IMG/VR virus record: IMGVR_UViG_3300020190_000201
Coordinates: 1-34,152 of that record
From: a virus
Direction: 5' to 3' (one strand)
DNA length: 34,152 nucleotides
Shown here: in pieces, positions 6,089-11,892 of the stretch
Numbering within the stretch: the first letter of the stretch is position 1
Layout: every line of letters starts with the position of its first letter
Translations under genes and position numbers: made by a program
Notes under the pieces: model-generated
What the model was told of the DNA's origin: nothing
Seen by the model: only the letters and a program-made list of their open reading frames with translations
The model's database searches: none

Positions 6089-6277
6089 ATGAAAACAAAT
6101 GATTTGAACATTGAAAACATTGACCCAGAATTGCTTCACAAGTCTATGGAAAAGGTTTTACGTAAAAGAAATGCAGAATTATTTATTGATACACTATCTG
6201 CAAAACTTACTGATGACCAACGTAAACATTTGATTAAAGTGCTTTGTAATTATGAAAAATTTTTAGATCAACAATAA
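6089..6277 (+). CDS. Hypothetical early protein, 62 aa, helical
   Basis: The leader is AAAGAGATATG. The product (MKTNDLNIENIDPELLHKSM ... AKLTDDQRKHLIKVLCNYEKFLDQQ) is highly charged and helical. No recognised family. It is first of a three-gene operon with 6327 and 6580. Confidence 0.65.
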   Translation: MKTNDLNIENIDPELLHKSMEKVLRKRNAELFIDTLSAKLTDDQRKHLIKVLCNYEKFLDQQ

Positions 6278-6285
6278 ATTAAAAA

Positions 6286-6325
6286 CGAGGGGTGCGACTC
6301 GGTAACGCACACTAATTTAAAACGC
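6286..6325 (+). promoter_or_regulatory. Possible RNA pseudoknot in the 5' UTR of the gene at 6327
   Basis: CGAG (6286-6289) can pair with CTCG (6298-6301), and GTGCG (6292-6296) with CGCAC (6306-6310). The interleaved order is that of an H-type pseudoknot. It is followed by CTAATTTAAAAC, as after the hairpins at 3891 and 4341. No known riboswitch class was recognised. Confidence 0.35.
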
Positions 6326-6326
6326 T

Positions 6327-6563
6327 ATGAAAACAAAATTAAAAACAACCAAAGAAACAAGTAAAACATTCACGATGACATTTGAATTTAATGACATTGA
6401 TGAATTGAAAGAATTAAAGGCTTTATCAATTTTACTCGGTAATTTCAATCCAATGCGAAAAGAAATGACCAATGGAAATGCAATTTTAGATATTCTGCAA
6501 GAAGAAAAAGAAAATAGTGTATTGAGTAATATTGTTTTAAAAATTTCAAATCAATTAATATAA
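6327..6563 (+). CDS. Hypothetical early protein, 78 aa
   Basis: The ATG follows the structured leader at 6286-6325 and lacks the usual AAGAGATATG. The N-terminus is threonine/lysine rich (MKTKLKTTKETSKTFTMTFE), then FNDIDELKELKALSILLGNF, and it ends in a helix VLSNIVLKISNQLI. Not recognised. It may be regulated at translation through the structured leader. Confidence 0.6.
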   Translation: MKTKLKTTKETSKTFTMTFEFNDIDELKELKALSILLGNFNPMRKEMTNGNAILDILQEEKENSVLSNIVLKISNQLI

Positions 6564-6579
6564 ATAAAAACAAAGAGAT

Positions 6580-6774
6580 ATGACATTAACCGTAGAAGCA
6601 TTAGAGAGAATGGATGGATTGGTTAACGTGGAAACCACAAAGCGCTTGCAAGGTGCAGTAGCATCCATCACAATGGCATTGATAGCAGATGGCTTTGATG
6701 ATAACGAGATTGAAGAATTCATCGGCCAATTGACTCGTTGGGTTATTGACGATGTAACGGATGACTTATGCTAA
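6580..6774 (+). CDS. Hypothetical early protein, 64 aa, paralogue of the 1223 product
   Basis: It starts at AAAGAGATATG. The product contains VASITMALIADGFDDNEIEE and VIDDVTDDLC. It aligns over its length with residues 5-65 of the protein at 1223 (ADGFD followed by an acidic helix and VD/DD-rich end) but lacks that protein's Cys tail. Helical and acidic, function unknown. Confidence 0.65.
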   Translation: MTLTVEALERMDGLVNVETTKRLQGAVASITMALIADGFDDNEIEEFIGQLTRWVIDDVTDDLC

Positions 6775-6784
6775 AAAAAGTTTA

Positions 6785-6823
6785 CAAAAGATTAGGATAA
6801 TTGAAATAAAATACTTAAATTTA
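6785..6823 (+). promoter_or_regulatory. Early promoter for genes at 6846 and 7082
   Basis: GATTAGGATAATTGA (6790-6804; shortened box) and TTAAATTTA (6815-6823). The 24-base spacing is kept in spite of the shortened box. Confidence 0.65.
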
Positions 6824-6845
6824 TATAAATTAAAAAGAGAGAGAT

Positions 6846-7058
6846 ATGAAAAACATTAATGAAATCATCCAAGACCAATTAGCCGTATTAGACAGAGGCG
6901 TCGTAAGAACTCCAGATAAGTTTGAGCACCTGCAGGCATTCGCACGCTCCAATCATGGAAACAGTGACATCCTCCTAATGCAAATGTCAATGCAGTACGG
7001 TATGCGTCTAGCATTAGAATACTTGCAACAAGAGTTAGAAGTAGAAGTAGGTAAGTAG
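6846..7058 (+). CDS. Hypothetical early protein, 70 aa
   Basis: The leader AAAAAGAGAGAGATATG contains a perfect 10-base complement of the CATATCTCTC elements at 4318 and 5950. The product (MKNINEIIQDQLAVLDRGVV ... MQYGMRLALEYLQQELEVEVGK) is helical and acidic. Family not recognised. It is first of the last two-gene early operon. Confidence 0.65.
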   Translation: MKNINEIIQDQLAVLDRGVVRTPDKFEHLQAFARSNHGNSDILLMQMSMQYGMRLALEYLQQELEVEVGK

Positions 7059-7081
7059 TATTAACGAATAATATAAGAGAC

Positions 7082-7267
7082 ATGTACGCACGCAAAGACA
7101 TAGAAAGAATATTCCTTAATCTTAATTCACTCACAGATCGATTAGAAGACCTGCAACAAGACTTAATGCCAGACAGCTTTCATGTAGCCCGACAGGTAGA
7201 ACATCTTAGAGCCACGCTGCAGCATATAGAAAGAGAGATGGAGTCAGAGATAGCCAAGGTGCAATAG
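7082..7267 (+). CDS. Hypothetical coiled-coil protein, 61 aa
   Basis: The leader is TAAGAGACATG. Heptad-like leucines in IFLNLNSLTDRLEDLQQDL and VEHLRATLQHIEREMESEI suggest two helices forming a coiled coil. It is the last gene of the early module, followed about 25 bases later by the strong terminator at 7293. Function unknown. Confidence 0.65.
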   Translation: MYARKDIERIFLNLNSLTDRLEDLQQDLMPDSFHVARQVEHLRATLQHIEREMESEIAKVQ

Positions 7268-7292
7268 CATATCAAGTATAAGGGGTATCAAT

Positions 7293-7319
7293 GGGGGGTG
7301 TAATAGCCCCCCTTTTTTT
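7293..7319 (+). terminator. Strong intrinsic terminator ending the early module
   Basis: Stem GGGGGG (7293-7298) with CCCCCC (7307-7312), an 8-base loop and a T-tract of seven (7313-7319). Confidence 0.85.
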
Positions 7320-7445
7320 ATGGGGCAGCCCCCCTGATTAGACCCCCATTAGCCCCCCATGTTTTAGGGGGGTGGGGGTGGGTTTCGTTAAGGGGTAAAA
7401 GACCCCCTGGTTGCGGAGGGAGGTTATATATGTTTTTCTCGCACG

Positions 7446-7465
7446 GGTAAAAATTTTGCTATATA
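7446..7465 (+). repeat. 20-base intergenic repeat, copy 1
   Basis: GGTAAAAATTTTGCTATATA matches 9334-9353 at 18 of 20 positions. Both copies lie 110-155 bases upstream of a tagged virion gene. Confidence 0.5.
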
Positions 7466-7562
7466 GGTGCTCTTTATTTAAATGACGGTGTCATAAAGGG
7501 TTCGCCCAACCAATTAGTACCTCATGATATCCTTCAGCCTGGCTCGAAAACACGCCTTCCTG

Positions 7563-7570
7563 ATATTTAT
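7563..7570 (+). promoter_or_regulatory. Late promoter motif ATATTTAT
   Basis: ATATTTAT followed by ATTAAAT, 29 bases before the start codon at 7600. The same octamer precedes a dozen virion-region genes. Confidence 0.5.
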
Positions 7571-7599
7571 ATTAAATTACTCTGATTAAAGGATATATC

Positions 7600-7959
7600 A
7601 TGAAAAAATTAGAACAAGTACTTGCAGAAAATATGCGACGTTTTAGTACTAAAAATTTACGAGAAGGTGTTCGAATCGGCCTAGTTGGCGTGATTCCAAA
7701 TGTTGATTATTTTACCAAGAATCCAACCGGGACACTAGTTGTAGATGATATCGGTAGTGTATTGCAGTCAGTAAACAACGAGATGGTTGATGAAGATAAC
7801 CGCAATAATAAAATGTATAGCGATCAACTCGTACGAGGTGGCGAATACCAATACCAATTTGTTCCGAATGTCAAAACCATGCGCGCACCAGCTGGCGAGC
7901 CCGTTGTAAATCTAATGCAAAATGGCAAACCGGTTAATAGTTTTATGCCGATAAAATAA
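7600..7959 (+). CDS. Tagged virion-associated protein candidate, 119 aa
   Basis: First gene of the virion module. The N-terminus MKKLEQVLAENMRRFSTKNL carries the tag LAENMxRFxxKNL, shared with the minus-strand proteins at 19706 and 21277. The L-A-E triplet fits the (L/I)xE motif of T4-type prohead proteases. The rest (GVRIGLVGVIPNVDYFTKNP ... YQYQFVPNVKTMRAPAGEP) is not recognised. A late promoter motif lies upstream. Packaging into the capsid is inferred from the tag only. Confidence 0.7.
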   Translation: MKKLEQVLAENMRRFSTKNLREGVRIGLVGVIPNVDYFTKNPTGTLVVDDIGSVLQSVNNEMVDEDNRNNKMYSDQLVRGGEYQYQFVPNVKTMRAPAGEPVVNLMQNGKPVNSFMPIK

Positions 7960-7969
7960 TGCCATCAGC

Positions 7970-8521
7970 ATGATCCGTCTACGAGACATATTAACGGAAA
8001 TCTCTTTGGCGAGCGTAGAACCCTACGCGACCCAATTTGTGTGGCGTCAACCTCACCCGGAAGACGACATATGGGAATCGGATTTTAACGCGGAAACGGC
8101 TAGCTCGTCGACGCATCGCATCAAAATGGTGATGCAACGTTGGAGAACCCCTGTACCTGACCATGAGTATGAATATCAATTTGCTTTCATGACGCGTGAC
8201 CGCAGCGATTCAGGATGGACCACTGCCAGCCATATGACCAACACAGCAGGCGCTGTTTCGGTGCTAGCGCTACTCAAAACAGTTGCGTTAGCTATACGCG
8301 ATTTTGCCGATCAACGGCCTGATTGTACGGTTATTGACATTACCGGGTCAGATCCCGCAGCACAGAAAGGCGAACAGAAGTCACGCATATATGCTGAATT
8401 GTTTCGAGAAAATGGAATGCATACGGAATTTACCATGAAATCCTATGGAGGTAAATTGTATTTAATAAGAATGGGTATACGGGGACGCACCGCAGATGCA
8501 ACGGGAGTAAGCGATGATTAA
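7970..8521 (+). CDS. Tagged protein of unknown function, 183 aa, GC-rich gene
   Basis: The N-terminus MIRLRDILTEIS matches the pattern MIxLxxLLxE seen in the following genes. The body (HEYEYQFAFMTRDRS ... ALLKTVALAIRDFADQRPDCTVIDITGSD ... RIYAELFRENG) has a compact alpha/beta layout that I associate with a phage protein family of unknown role. Base composition is unusual: 33 of 60 bases at 8041-8100 are G or C, against about 30% in the baseplate genes. That suggests recent acquisition. The stop overlaps the next start by eight bases. Confidence 0.7.
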   Translation: MIRLRDILTEISLASVEPYATQFVWRQPHPEDDIWESDFNAETASSSTHRIKMVMQRWRTPVPDHEYEYQFAFMTRDRSDSGWTTASHMTNTAGAVSVLALLKTVALAIRDFADQRPDCTVIDITGSDPAAQKGEQKSRIYAELFRENGMHTEFTMKSYGGKLYLIRMGIRGRTADATGVSDD

Positions 8522-8831
8522 ATTGAAAACATTGATGATGGAACAACCACAAGGCAACACAATGTCTGAAGGTGGATTATTAGATGTATTAGAACAATAC
8601 AAATCAATATTCGGTGTCGCAATTCAAAGTGTTGAATCGCTACAATATGATATTGATACCGAAGACATACTTAGAAAAAATGCTATCACATTGCTCAAAG
8701 CATACGTTGACTATCTTGATGCAACACGCGAAACATTTAATACCTATGGTGATTCACAAAATTTAGATGACATCATTTTGGATGCAACGGATGGAATAAA
8801 AACTTCAATTGATAGCAATTTAGAATATTAA
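8514..8831 (+). CDS. Tagged hypothetical protein, 105 aa
   Basis: The start overlaps the end of the upstream gene, indicating an operon. The N-terminus MIKLKTLMMEQPQGN fits the recurring tag, with a possible cut after M-M-E. The remainder (LLDVLEQYKSIFGVAIQSVE ... ITLLKAYVDYLDATRETFN) is acidic and helical, probably a helical bundle. No named family. Two bases after its stop the next tagged gene starts. Confidence 0.65.
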   Translation: MIKLKTLMMEQPQGNTMSEGGLLDVLEQYKSIFGVAIQSVESLQYDIDTEDILRKNAITLLKAYVDYLDATRETFNTYGDSQNLDDIILDATDGIKTSIDSNLEY

Positions 8832-8833
8832 TC

Positions 8834-9295
8834 ATGATACAATTAAAACGATTATTAATGGAATCAGACCCAAAGCTGGGTACTGGTAAAAAACCTGCAG
8901 GTTCGGGTAGAAGATTGTATACAGACGAGAACCCAAGTGATACGGTATCTGTAAAGTTTAAAACAAAACAAGATATTGTTGACACATTAAACAAAGATAG
9001 TTTCAAATCTAAACCCCATAAGAGACAATCACAAATTATTAATTTGATTCATCAGCGAGTTAGAGCCGCATATCAAAATGCAAAAGACCCCGAAACAAAA
9101 CAAAGGTTAAAACGAGGTCTTGATTATATTGAATCAGTGAAAGAAAAGTCAAAAGAAAAAACTGCAAGATTACAAAAACAAAAACAGAATGAAGCAGAAT
9201 TGACAGAAAAGTGTTGGACAGGTTACACCAAAAAGGGTATGAAAACAATGTTTGGTAAAAGATATCCTAATTGTGTTAAAAAAACAAAGAAATAA
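8834..9295 (+). CDS. Tagged protein with C-terminal CWTGYTKKGMK motif, 153 aa
   Basis: The N-terminus MIQLKRLLMESDPKLG has the tag with L-M-E followed by S, a good fit to the T4 gp21 cleavage rule. A central basic domain contains GSGRRLYTDENPSDTV and a helix QRLKRGLDYIESVKE. The tail ELTEKCWTGYTKKGMKTMFG ends KRYPNCVKKTKK. I know this two-cysteine CWxGYxxxGxK tail from many T4-like phage virion proteins of marine and freshwater metagenomes. Role inside the virion is probable; exact function unknown. Confidence 0.7.
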   Translation: MIQLKRLLMESDPKLGTGKKPAGSGRRLYTDENPSDTVSVKFKTKQDIVDTLNKDSFKSKPHKRQSQIINLIHQRVRAAYQNAKDPETKQRLKRGLDYIESVKEKSKEKTARLQKQKQNEAELTEKCWTGYTKKGMKTMFGKRYPNCVKKTKK

Positions 9296-9333
9296 ACTTG
9301 CAACAAAACATAAAAGTATATGATTATGCGAAA

Positions 9334-9353
9334 GGTAGAAATTTTGCTACATA
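9334..9353 (+). repeat. 20-base intergenic repeat, copy 2
   Basis: GGTAGAAATTTTGCTACATA, 18 of 20 identical to 7446-7465. Confidence 0.5.
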
Positions 9354-9367
9354 TCCTTTATGATGAG

Positions 9368-9448
9368 CAGGCCTGGAAGGACGCTCTATATAGCTTAAGC
9401 TGTTACAATGTACTAGTGTTGTACAACGTACTAATATTTATACGTATA
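9368..9448. promoter_or_regulatory. Palindrome-dense regulatory region before the acetyltransferase gene
   Basis: Perfect palindromes in 81 bases: CAGGCCTG (9368), CTATATAG (9386), AGCTTAAGCT (9392), ACTAGT (9412), GTTGTACAAC (9418) and TATACGTATA (9439, including the A of the start codon). The late motif ATATTTAT sits at 9434-9441. Likely operator or promoter region; inferred. Confidence 0.45.
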
Positions 9449-9948
9449 TGATTCTGCTTAAACAACTTCTTATAGAGGAACTTCGAAACAATGGTATCGC
9501 GGCATCCATTGAACCATTTCGTGCTGTAGCGGAATGGGATCCGGCGTTTCGTCGCTTTGTATTTGATGGCGGCACGTATGCTGTATTAAGAACTAGAGTG
9601 TTATCTCCTACACTTAAAGCTAAGATGCGTTGGGAATTTGTTAGAGCCGGAGAATCTGCAGATCAACCGATTGAAGTTGTTGAATTGCAGAGTATTCGTA
9701 GTCCAGAAAATGCACAAGGTCAAGGTTTAGGACGTAAAGCGCTTAAACAAATTACCAATGTAGCTGATGCTAATAATATGTGGATTATGCTCGAAGCAAT
9801 ACCATATGGACCAAAATCATTGAATTCTTGGCAACTAGTTGAATTTTATAAATCTGCAGGATTTGAAGTAATTTCATATGGTGCTAGGCCCATGATGTTG
9901 AGAAAACCAACGCAGAATGATTTTTCTGGCGTAAAAGATACTTTATAG
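9448..9948 (+). CDS. GNAT-family N-acetyltransferase with N-terminal capsid-type tag, 166 aa
   Basis: It would transfer an acetyl group from acetyl-CoA to an unknown amine or lysine. Motif A is SPENAQGQGLGRKAL (residues 85-99; the acetyl-CoA loop QGQGLG is at 90-95) and motif B is WQLVEFYKSAGFEV (128-141). The preceding strand VVELQSI is as expected for GNAT. The first residues MILLKQLLIEE match the tag of the neighbouring genes rather than a normal GNAT start. That makes it a candidate for packaging and delivery with the DNA, like T4 Alt. Delivery is inference; the GNAT call is solid. Confidence 0.85.
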   Translation: MILLKQLLIEELRNNGIAASIEPFRAVAEWDPAFRRFVFDGGTYAVLRTRVLSPTLKAKMRWEFVRAGESADQPIEVVELQSIRSPENAQGQGLGRKALKQITNVADANNMWIMLEAIPYGPKSLNSWQLVEFYKSAGFEVISYGARPMMLRKPTQNDFSGVKDTL

Positions 9949-9956
9949 ATATTTAT
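9949..9956 (+). promoter_or_regulatory. Late promoter motif ATATTTAT
   Basis: ATATTTATAAAA, 17 bases before the ATG at 9974; it overlaps no gene. Confidence 0.5.
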
Positions 9957-9973
9957 AAAATATAACAAGGAAT

Positions 9974-10438
9974 ATGATGATTAAATTAAAAAATATTTTA
10001 TCTGAAGGATATGCATGGGAACGTCAAGAAGGCAAACCGTTGCCAACGCTTAAAGATGTTCAAGAAGCTTATGATGCTAAAGGCGTTAAGGATGCAGTAG
10101 ACGAAGCCGAAGAAGGTGCTAAACCTGATTATATCGATTTAGATGGCGATGGTAACGAAGAAGAATCAATGAAGGATGCTGCTGCTGATATGCAAAAGAA
10201 GGCTGAACAAAATCCGAAAGATGAAAAATCAAAAGAAGATTTGCCTAGCAAAGATTTAGCTATTCATCAGATGAAAGAAGAAGAAACAGAAGAAGAGTCA
10301 GATCATGCTGCAGATGATGAATCAGCTAATATGGATGTTTTGAATATGGGTTCGTTAGAAGAGTCTAAGTTCTGGGGACGTGTTAAAGGTAACTTGCATG
10401 GACATGACTATATTTTGAGAGAAGCATTTAAAAAATAG
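9974..10438 (+). CDS. Tagged acidic protein with DLDGDG motif, 154 aa
   Basis: It starts ATGATG; the second ATG (9977) is better spaced from AAGGA and would give MIKLKNILSEGYAWE. The L-S-E followed by G is a textbook T4-type prohead cleavage site. YIDLDGDGNEEES (residues 53-65) resembles a calcium-binding EF-hand loop but lacks the final acidic ligand. The middle is extremely acidic and low in complexity (KEEETEEESDHAADDESAN), and the C-terminus is FWGRVKGNLHGHDYILREAF. Probably a capsid-internal or scaffold-like protein; not proven. Confidence 0.7.
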   Translation: MMIKLKNILSEGYAWERQEGKPLPTLKDVQEAYDAKGVKDAVDEAEEGAKPDYIDLDGDGNEEESMKDAAADMQKKAEQNPKDEKSKEDLPSKDLAIHQMKEEETEEESDHAADDESANMDVLNMGSLEESKFWGRVKGNLHGHDYILREAFKK

Positions 10439-10461
10439 TGCAAACCGGTGACAATAAATGA

Positions 10462-10487
10462 GTGCGTCTTTCGGGCGCACTTTTTTT
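10462..10487 (+). terminator. Intrinsic terminator
   Basis: 7-bp stem GTGCGTC/GGCGCAC with a 5-base loop, followed by seven T (10481-10487). It ends the 9974 transcript. Confidence 0.85.
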
Positions 10488-10494
10488 ATGTTCA

Positions 10495-10502
10495 ATATTT
10501 AT
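10495..10502 (+). promoter_or_regulatory. Late promoter motif ATATTTAT
   Basis: Lies between the terminator at 10462 and the ATG at 10507, only four bases before the ATG. If it is a -10-like box the transcript would start at or after that ATG. Confidence 0.4.
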
Positions 10503-10506
10503 TAAT

Positions 10507-10629
10507 ATGAATAGGTTATTTGCTTTCATTAGTGGTACTGTAATATTTTGCATTGCTGGGTTATTTTCGTTATATGAAATTATAAAAAAGGGAATAAATG
10601 GCCGCAAAAGCAAAAACAAACACAGTTAG
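10507..10629 (+). CDS. Small membrane protein, 40 aa
   Basis: The product MNRLFAFISGTVIFCIAGLF continues SLYEIIKKGINGRKSKNKHS: one membrane helix and a strongly basic tail. It overlaps the next gene by 32 bases in a different frame. If the late promoter motif gives a transcript starting at or after 10507, this ORF may be leaderless or untranslated. Supported by its composition and the absence of another explanation for the stretch. Confidence 0.45.
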   Translation: MNRLFAFISGTVIFCIAGLFSLYEIIKKGINGRKSKNKHS

Positions 10630-10744
10630 TAGTTATATTCAAAAGCCGAAAGTTAAAAGACCTGGGGTTCATGCAAAAAGCAAAACAAGTAAAAACAAAA
10701 CAAGTAAAAATTACGTGAAAGCGTATCGAGCACAAGGTAAATAA
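10598..10744 (+). CDS. Small basic protein, 48 aa
   Basis: A Lys/Ser/Thr-rich peptide: MAAKAKTNTVSSYIQKPKVK, then RPGVHAKSKTSKNKTSKNYV and KAYRAQGK. This small family (TNTVSSYIQKP...RPGVHAK...SKNYxKxYRGQG) is familiar to me from many uncultured phage genomes; its function is not known. The high positive charge suits nucleic-acid binding or packaging with DNA. Preceded by AAAAAGGGAATAAATG, which offers a ribosome-binding site. Confidence 0.7.
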   Translation: MAAKAKTNTVSSYIQKPKVKRPGVHAKSKTSKNKTSKNYVKAYRAQGK

Positions 10745-10755
10745 AATAAAAGGAT

Positions 10756-11133
10756 ATGATGTTTGAAAAATTAATTTCTACATTAATGGCTTCTAGAGAC
10801 CAAGCACACATTTTTCATTGGCAAACGACAGGCCCTGGATCATTTGCAGCACATCTAGCATTGAATGCTTATTATGATGCATTGCCGGATATGATTGATG
10901 CATTAGTTGAAACACATCAAGGTAAACATGGAATTTTAAAAGGATATGAGCCAGCTGAACGTTTTGATGAATATTCTAAAGAAACTGCAATTAAATACTT
11001 TAAAGCATTGATAACATATGTAGAACGAGTATATAATAAGATACCAAAAGAAGATACTAATATTATTAATCAGCTTGATGCATTTAAAGATCTTATTTAT
11101 ACTACAATATATAAATTGGAGAATTTACAATGA
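10756..11133 (+). CDS. Dps-like mini-ferritin (ferritin-like fold), 125 aa
   Basis: The sequence FHWQTTGPGSFAAHLALNAY continues YDALPDMIDALVETH. H21, H33, D48 and E52 are spaced 12, 15 and 4 residues apart. That is the exact spacing of the Dps ferroxidase ligands (H31, H43, D58, E62 in Listeria Dps), including the Trp after the first His. The protein is shorter than cellular Dps (about 150-170 aa) and lacks a basic tail. Phage proteins of this size fall in families such as DUF5856. A role in iron/peroxide detoxification or DNA protection is inferred. Start ATGATG; the second ATG is equally possible. The stop overlaps the next start (ATGA). Confidence 0.75.
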   Translation: MMFEKLISTLMASRDQAHIFHWQTTGPGSFAAHLALNAYYDALPDMIDALVETHQGKHGILKGYEPAERFDEYSKETAIKYFKALITYVERVYNKIPKEDTNIINQLDAFKDLIYTTIYKLENLQ

Positions 11134-11657
11134 TACAAATATTTGATCATACGAATCCTAAACACATACAAATTCTTCGTGAAGAAATCGTTCGTGCAAA
11201 AAAATTAATGTCAGAAGCATATTCAGCTGATCGTTTATGGGGTAACATGTTACCAGATGAACGCAAAGGTGCATTATATATTGCTAAAGTAGAAAATCCT
11301 GATGAATACTTAGATGCAGCTTGGGATGATATACCAGCTGACATTCAAGACTTGATTGATTTATCAGATTACGAACGAGCAACAGAAAATAATACCGGCC
11401 GTAGTTTATATCGTGGAACTAAATATGCAATGACCCAAGACCCCGCAGCAAATCGTTTTGTAATGGCATTTTTAAAGCGTTTAAATAAAGCTGCAATTGA
11501 AGAATTAACAGTTAAAGAGATGTCTGATTTAAATGTTAATCTTTGGAAATTCGTTAAACGCAATGAACCAAAGATTGATTATGATCCGTCTAAATCTGGA
11601 TTAGATGCCGATTCTTACAAGGCAGGTCAGGGTCGTGGCAACTGGCAAGGAGATTAG
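11130..11657 (+). CDS. Hypothetical protein, 175 aa, with internal LMSEA site
   Basis: Translationally coupled to the Dps-like gene (ATGA overlap at 11130-11133). The N-terminus MIQIFDHTNPKHIQILREEI leads to KKLMSEAYS (residues 24-32), where M-S-E followed by A resembles a prohead cleavage site, deeper than in the other tagged proteins. The rest is helical with DPAANRFVMAFLKRLNKAAI and a Gly-rich end KAGQGRGNWQGD. Not recognised. A reading frame without a start continues right after it (11654-11857). Confidence 0.65.
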   Translation: MIQIFDHTNPKHIQILREEIVRAKKLMSEAYSADRLWGNMLPDERKGALYIAKVENPDEYLDAAWDDIPADIQDLIDLSDYERATENNTGRSLYRGTKYAMTQDPAANRFVMAFLKRLNKAAIEELTVKEMSDLNVNLWKFVKRNEPKIDYDPSKSGLDADSYKAGQGRGNWQGD

Positions 11658-11857
11658 AATGGAATCAGGGAGATGCACGTTTTATTCATATAATTGATAC
11701 TGATAAAAATGGTATCGAAACTACTAGATTTTTAAACATATCATGTATACAACAGATATATCAACGAGGAAATGATATATACATTGAAATGACTGATTAT
11801 ACAGAAATGTGTGTAAAAAATACTAATATCAACGTATTTATGGATCGTTTTATATGA
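11654..11857 (+). pseudogene. Coding-like frame without a usual start codon (frameshifted or non-AUG)
   Basis: The frame reads ARFIHIIDTDKNGIETTRFL, NISCIQQIYQRGNDIYIEMT and DYTEMCVKNTNINVFMDRFI, then stops. It looks fully protein-like, with beta strands and a conserved-looking DRF(I) end. No ATG, GTG or TTG in frame precedes the conserved part. AAGGAG (11647-11652) is followed by ATG 11659, which is in another frame and stops after 12 codons. A one-base shift would join that start to the good frame. Alternatives are a sequencing error, a programmed shift, -1 readthrough from the gene at 11130, or ATT initiation. Confidence 0.5.
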
Positions 11858-11862
11858 TCTAA

Positions 11863-11870
11863 ATATTTAT
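11863..11870 (+). promoter_or_regulatory. Late promoter motif ATATTTAT
   Basis: ATATTTATAATAAATT, 22 bases before the histone-like gene at 11893. Confidence 0.5.
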
Positions 11871-11892
11871 AATAAATTAAAAAAAGGTTTTT

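Larger units (their letters stand above)
7320..7599. other. Gene-free boundary region with G/C-run hairpins
   Basis: Further stems are GGGG/CCCC (7322-7325 with 7329-7334), CCCCCC/GGGGGG (7353-7358 with 7367-7372, extendable by ACCCCC 7342-7347 with GGGGGT 7374-7379), and GGGG/CCCC (7392-7395 with 7403-7407). From 7410 the region is ordinary AT-rich sequence with the 20-base repeat at 7446. I find no tRNA and no convincing ORF. It could hold an origin or packaging signal, but nothing proves this. Confidence 0.6.

Noticed and set aside
7410-7599. tRNA-like GGGTTCGCCC in the gene-free region
   Set aside because: No cloverleaf can be drawn around it; the acceptor and anticodon stems are missing.
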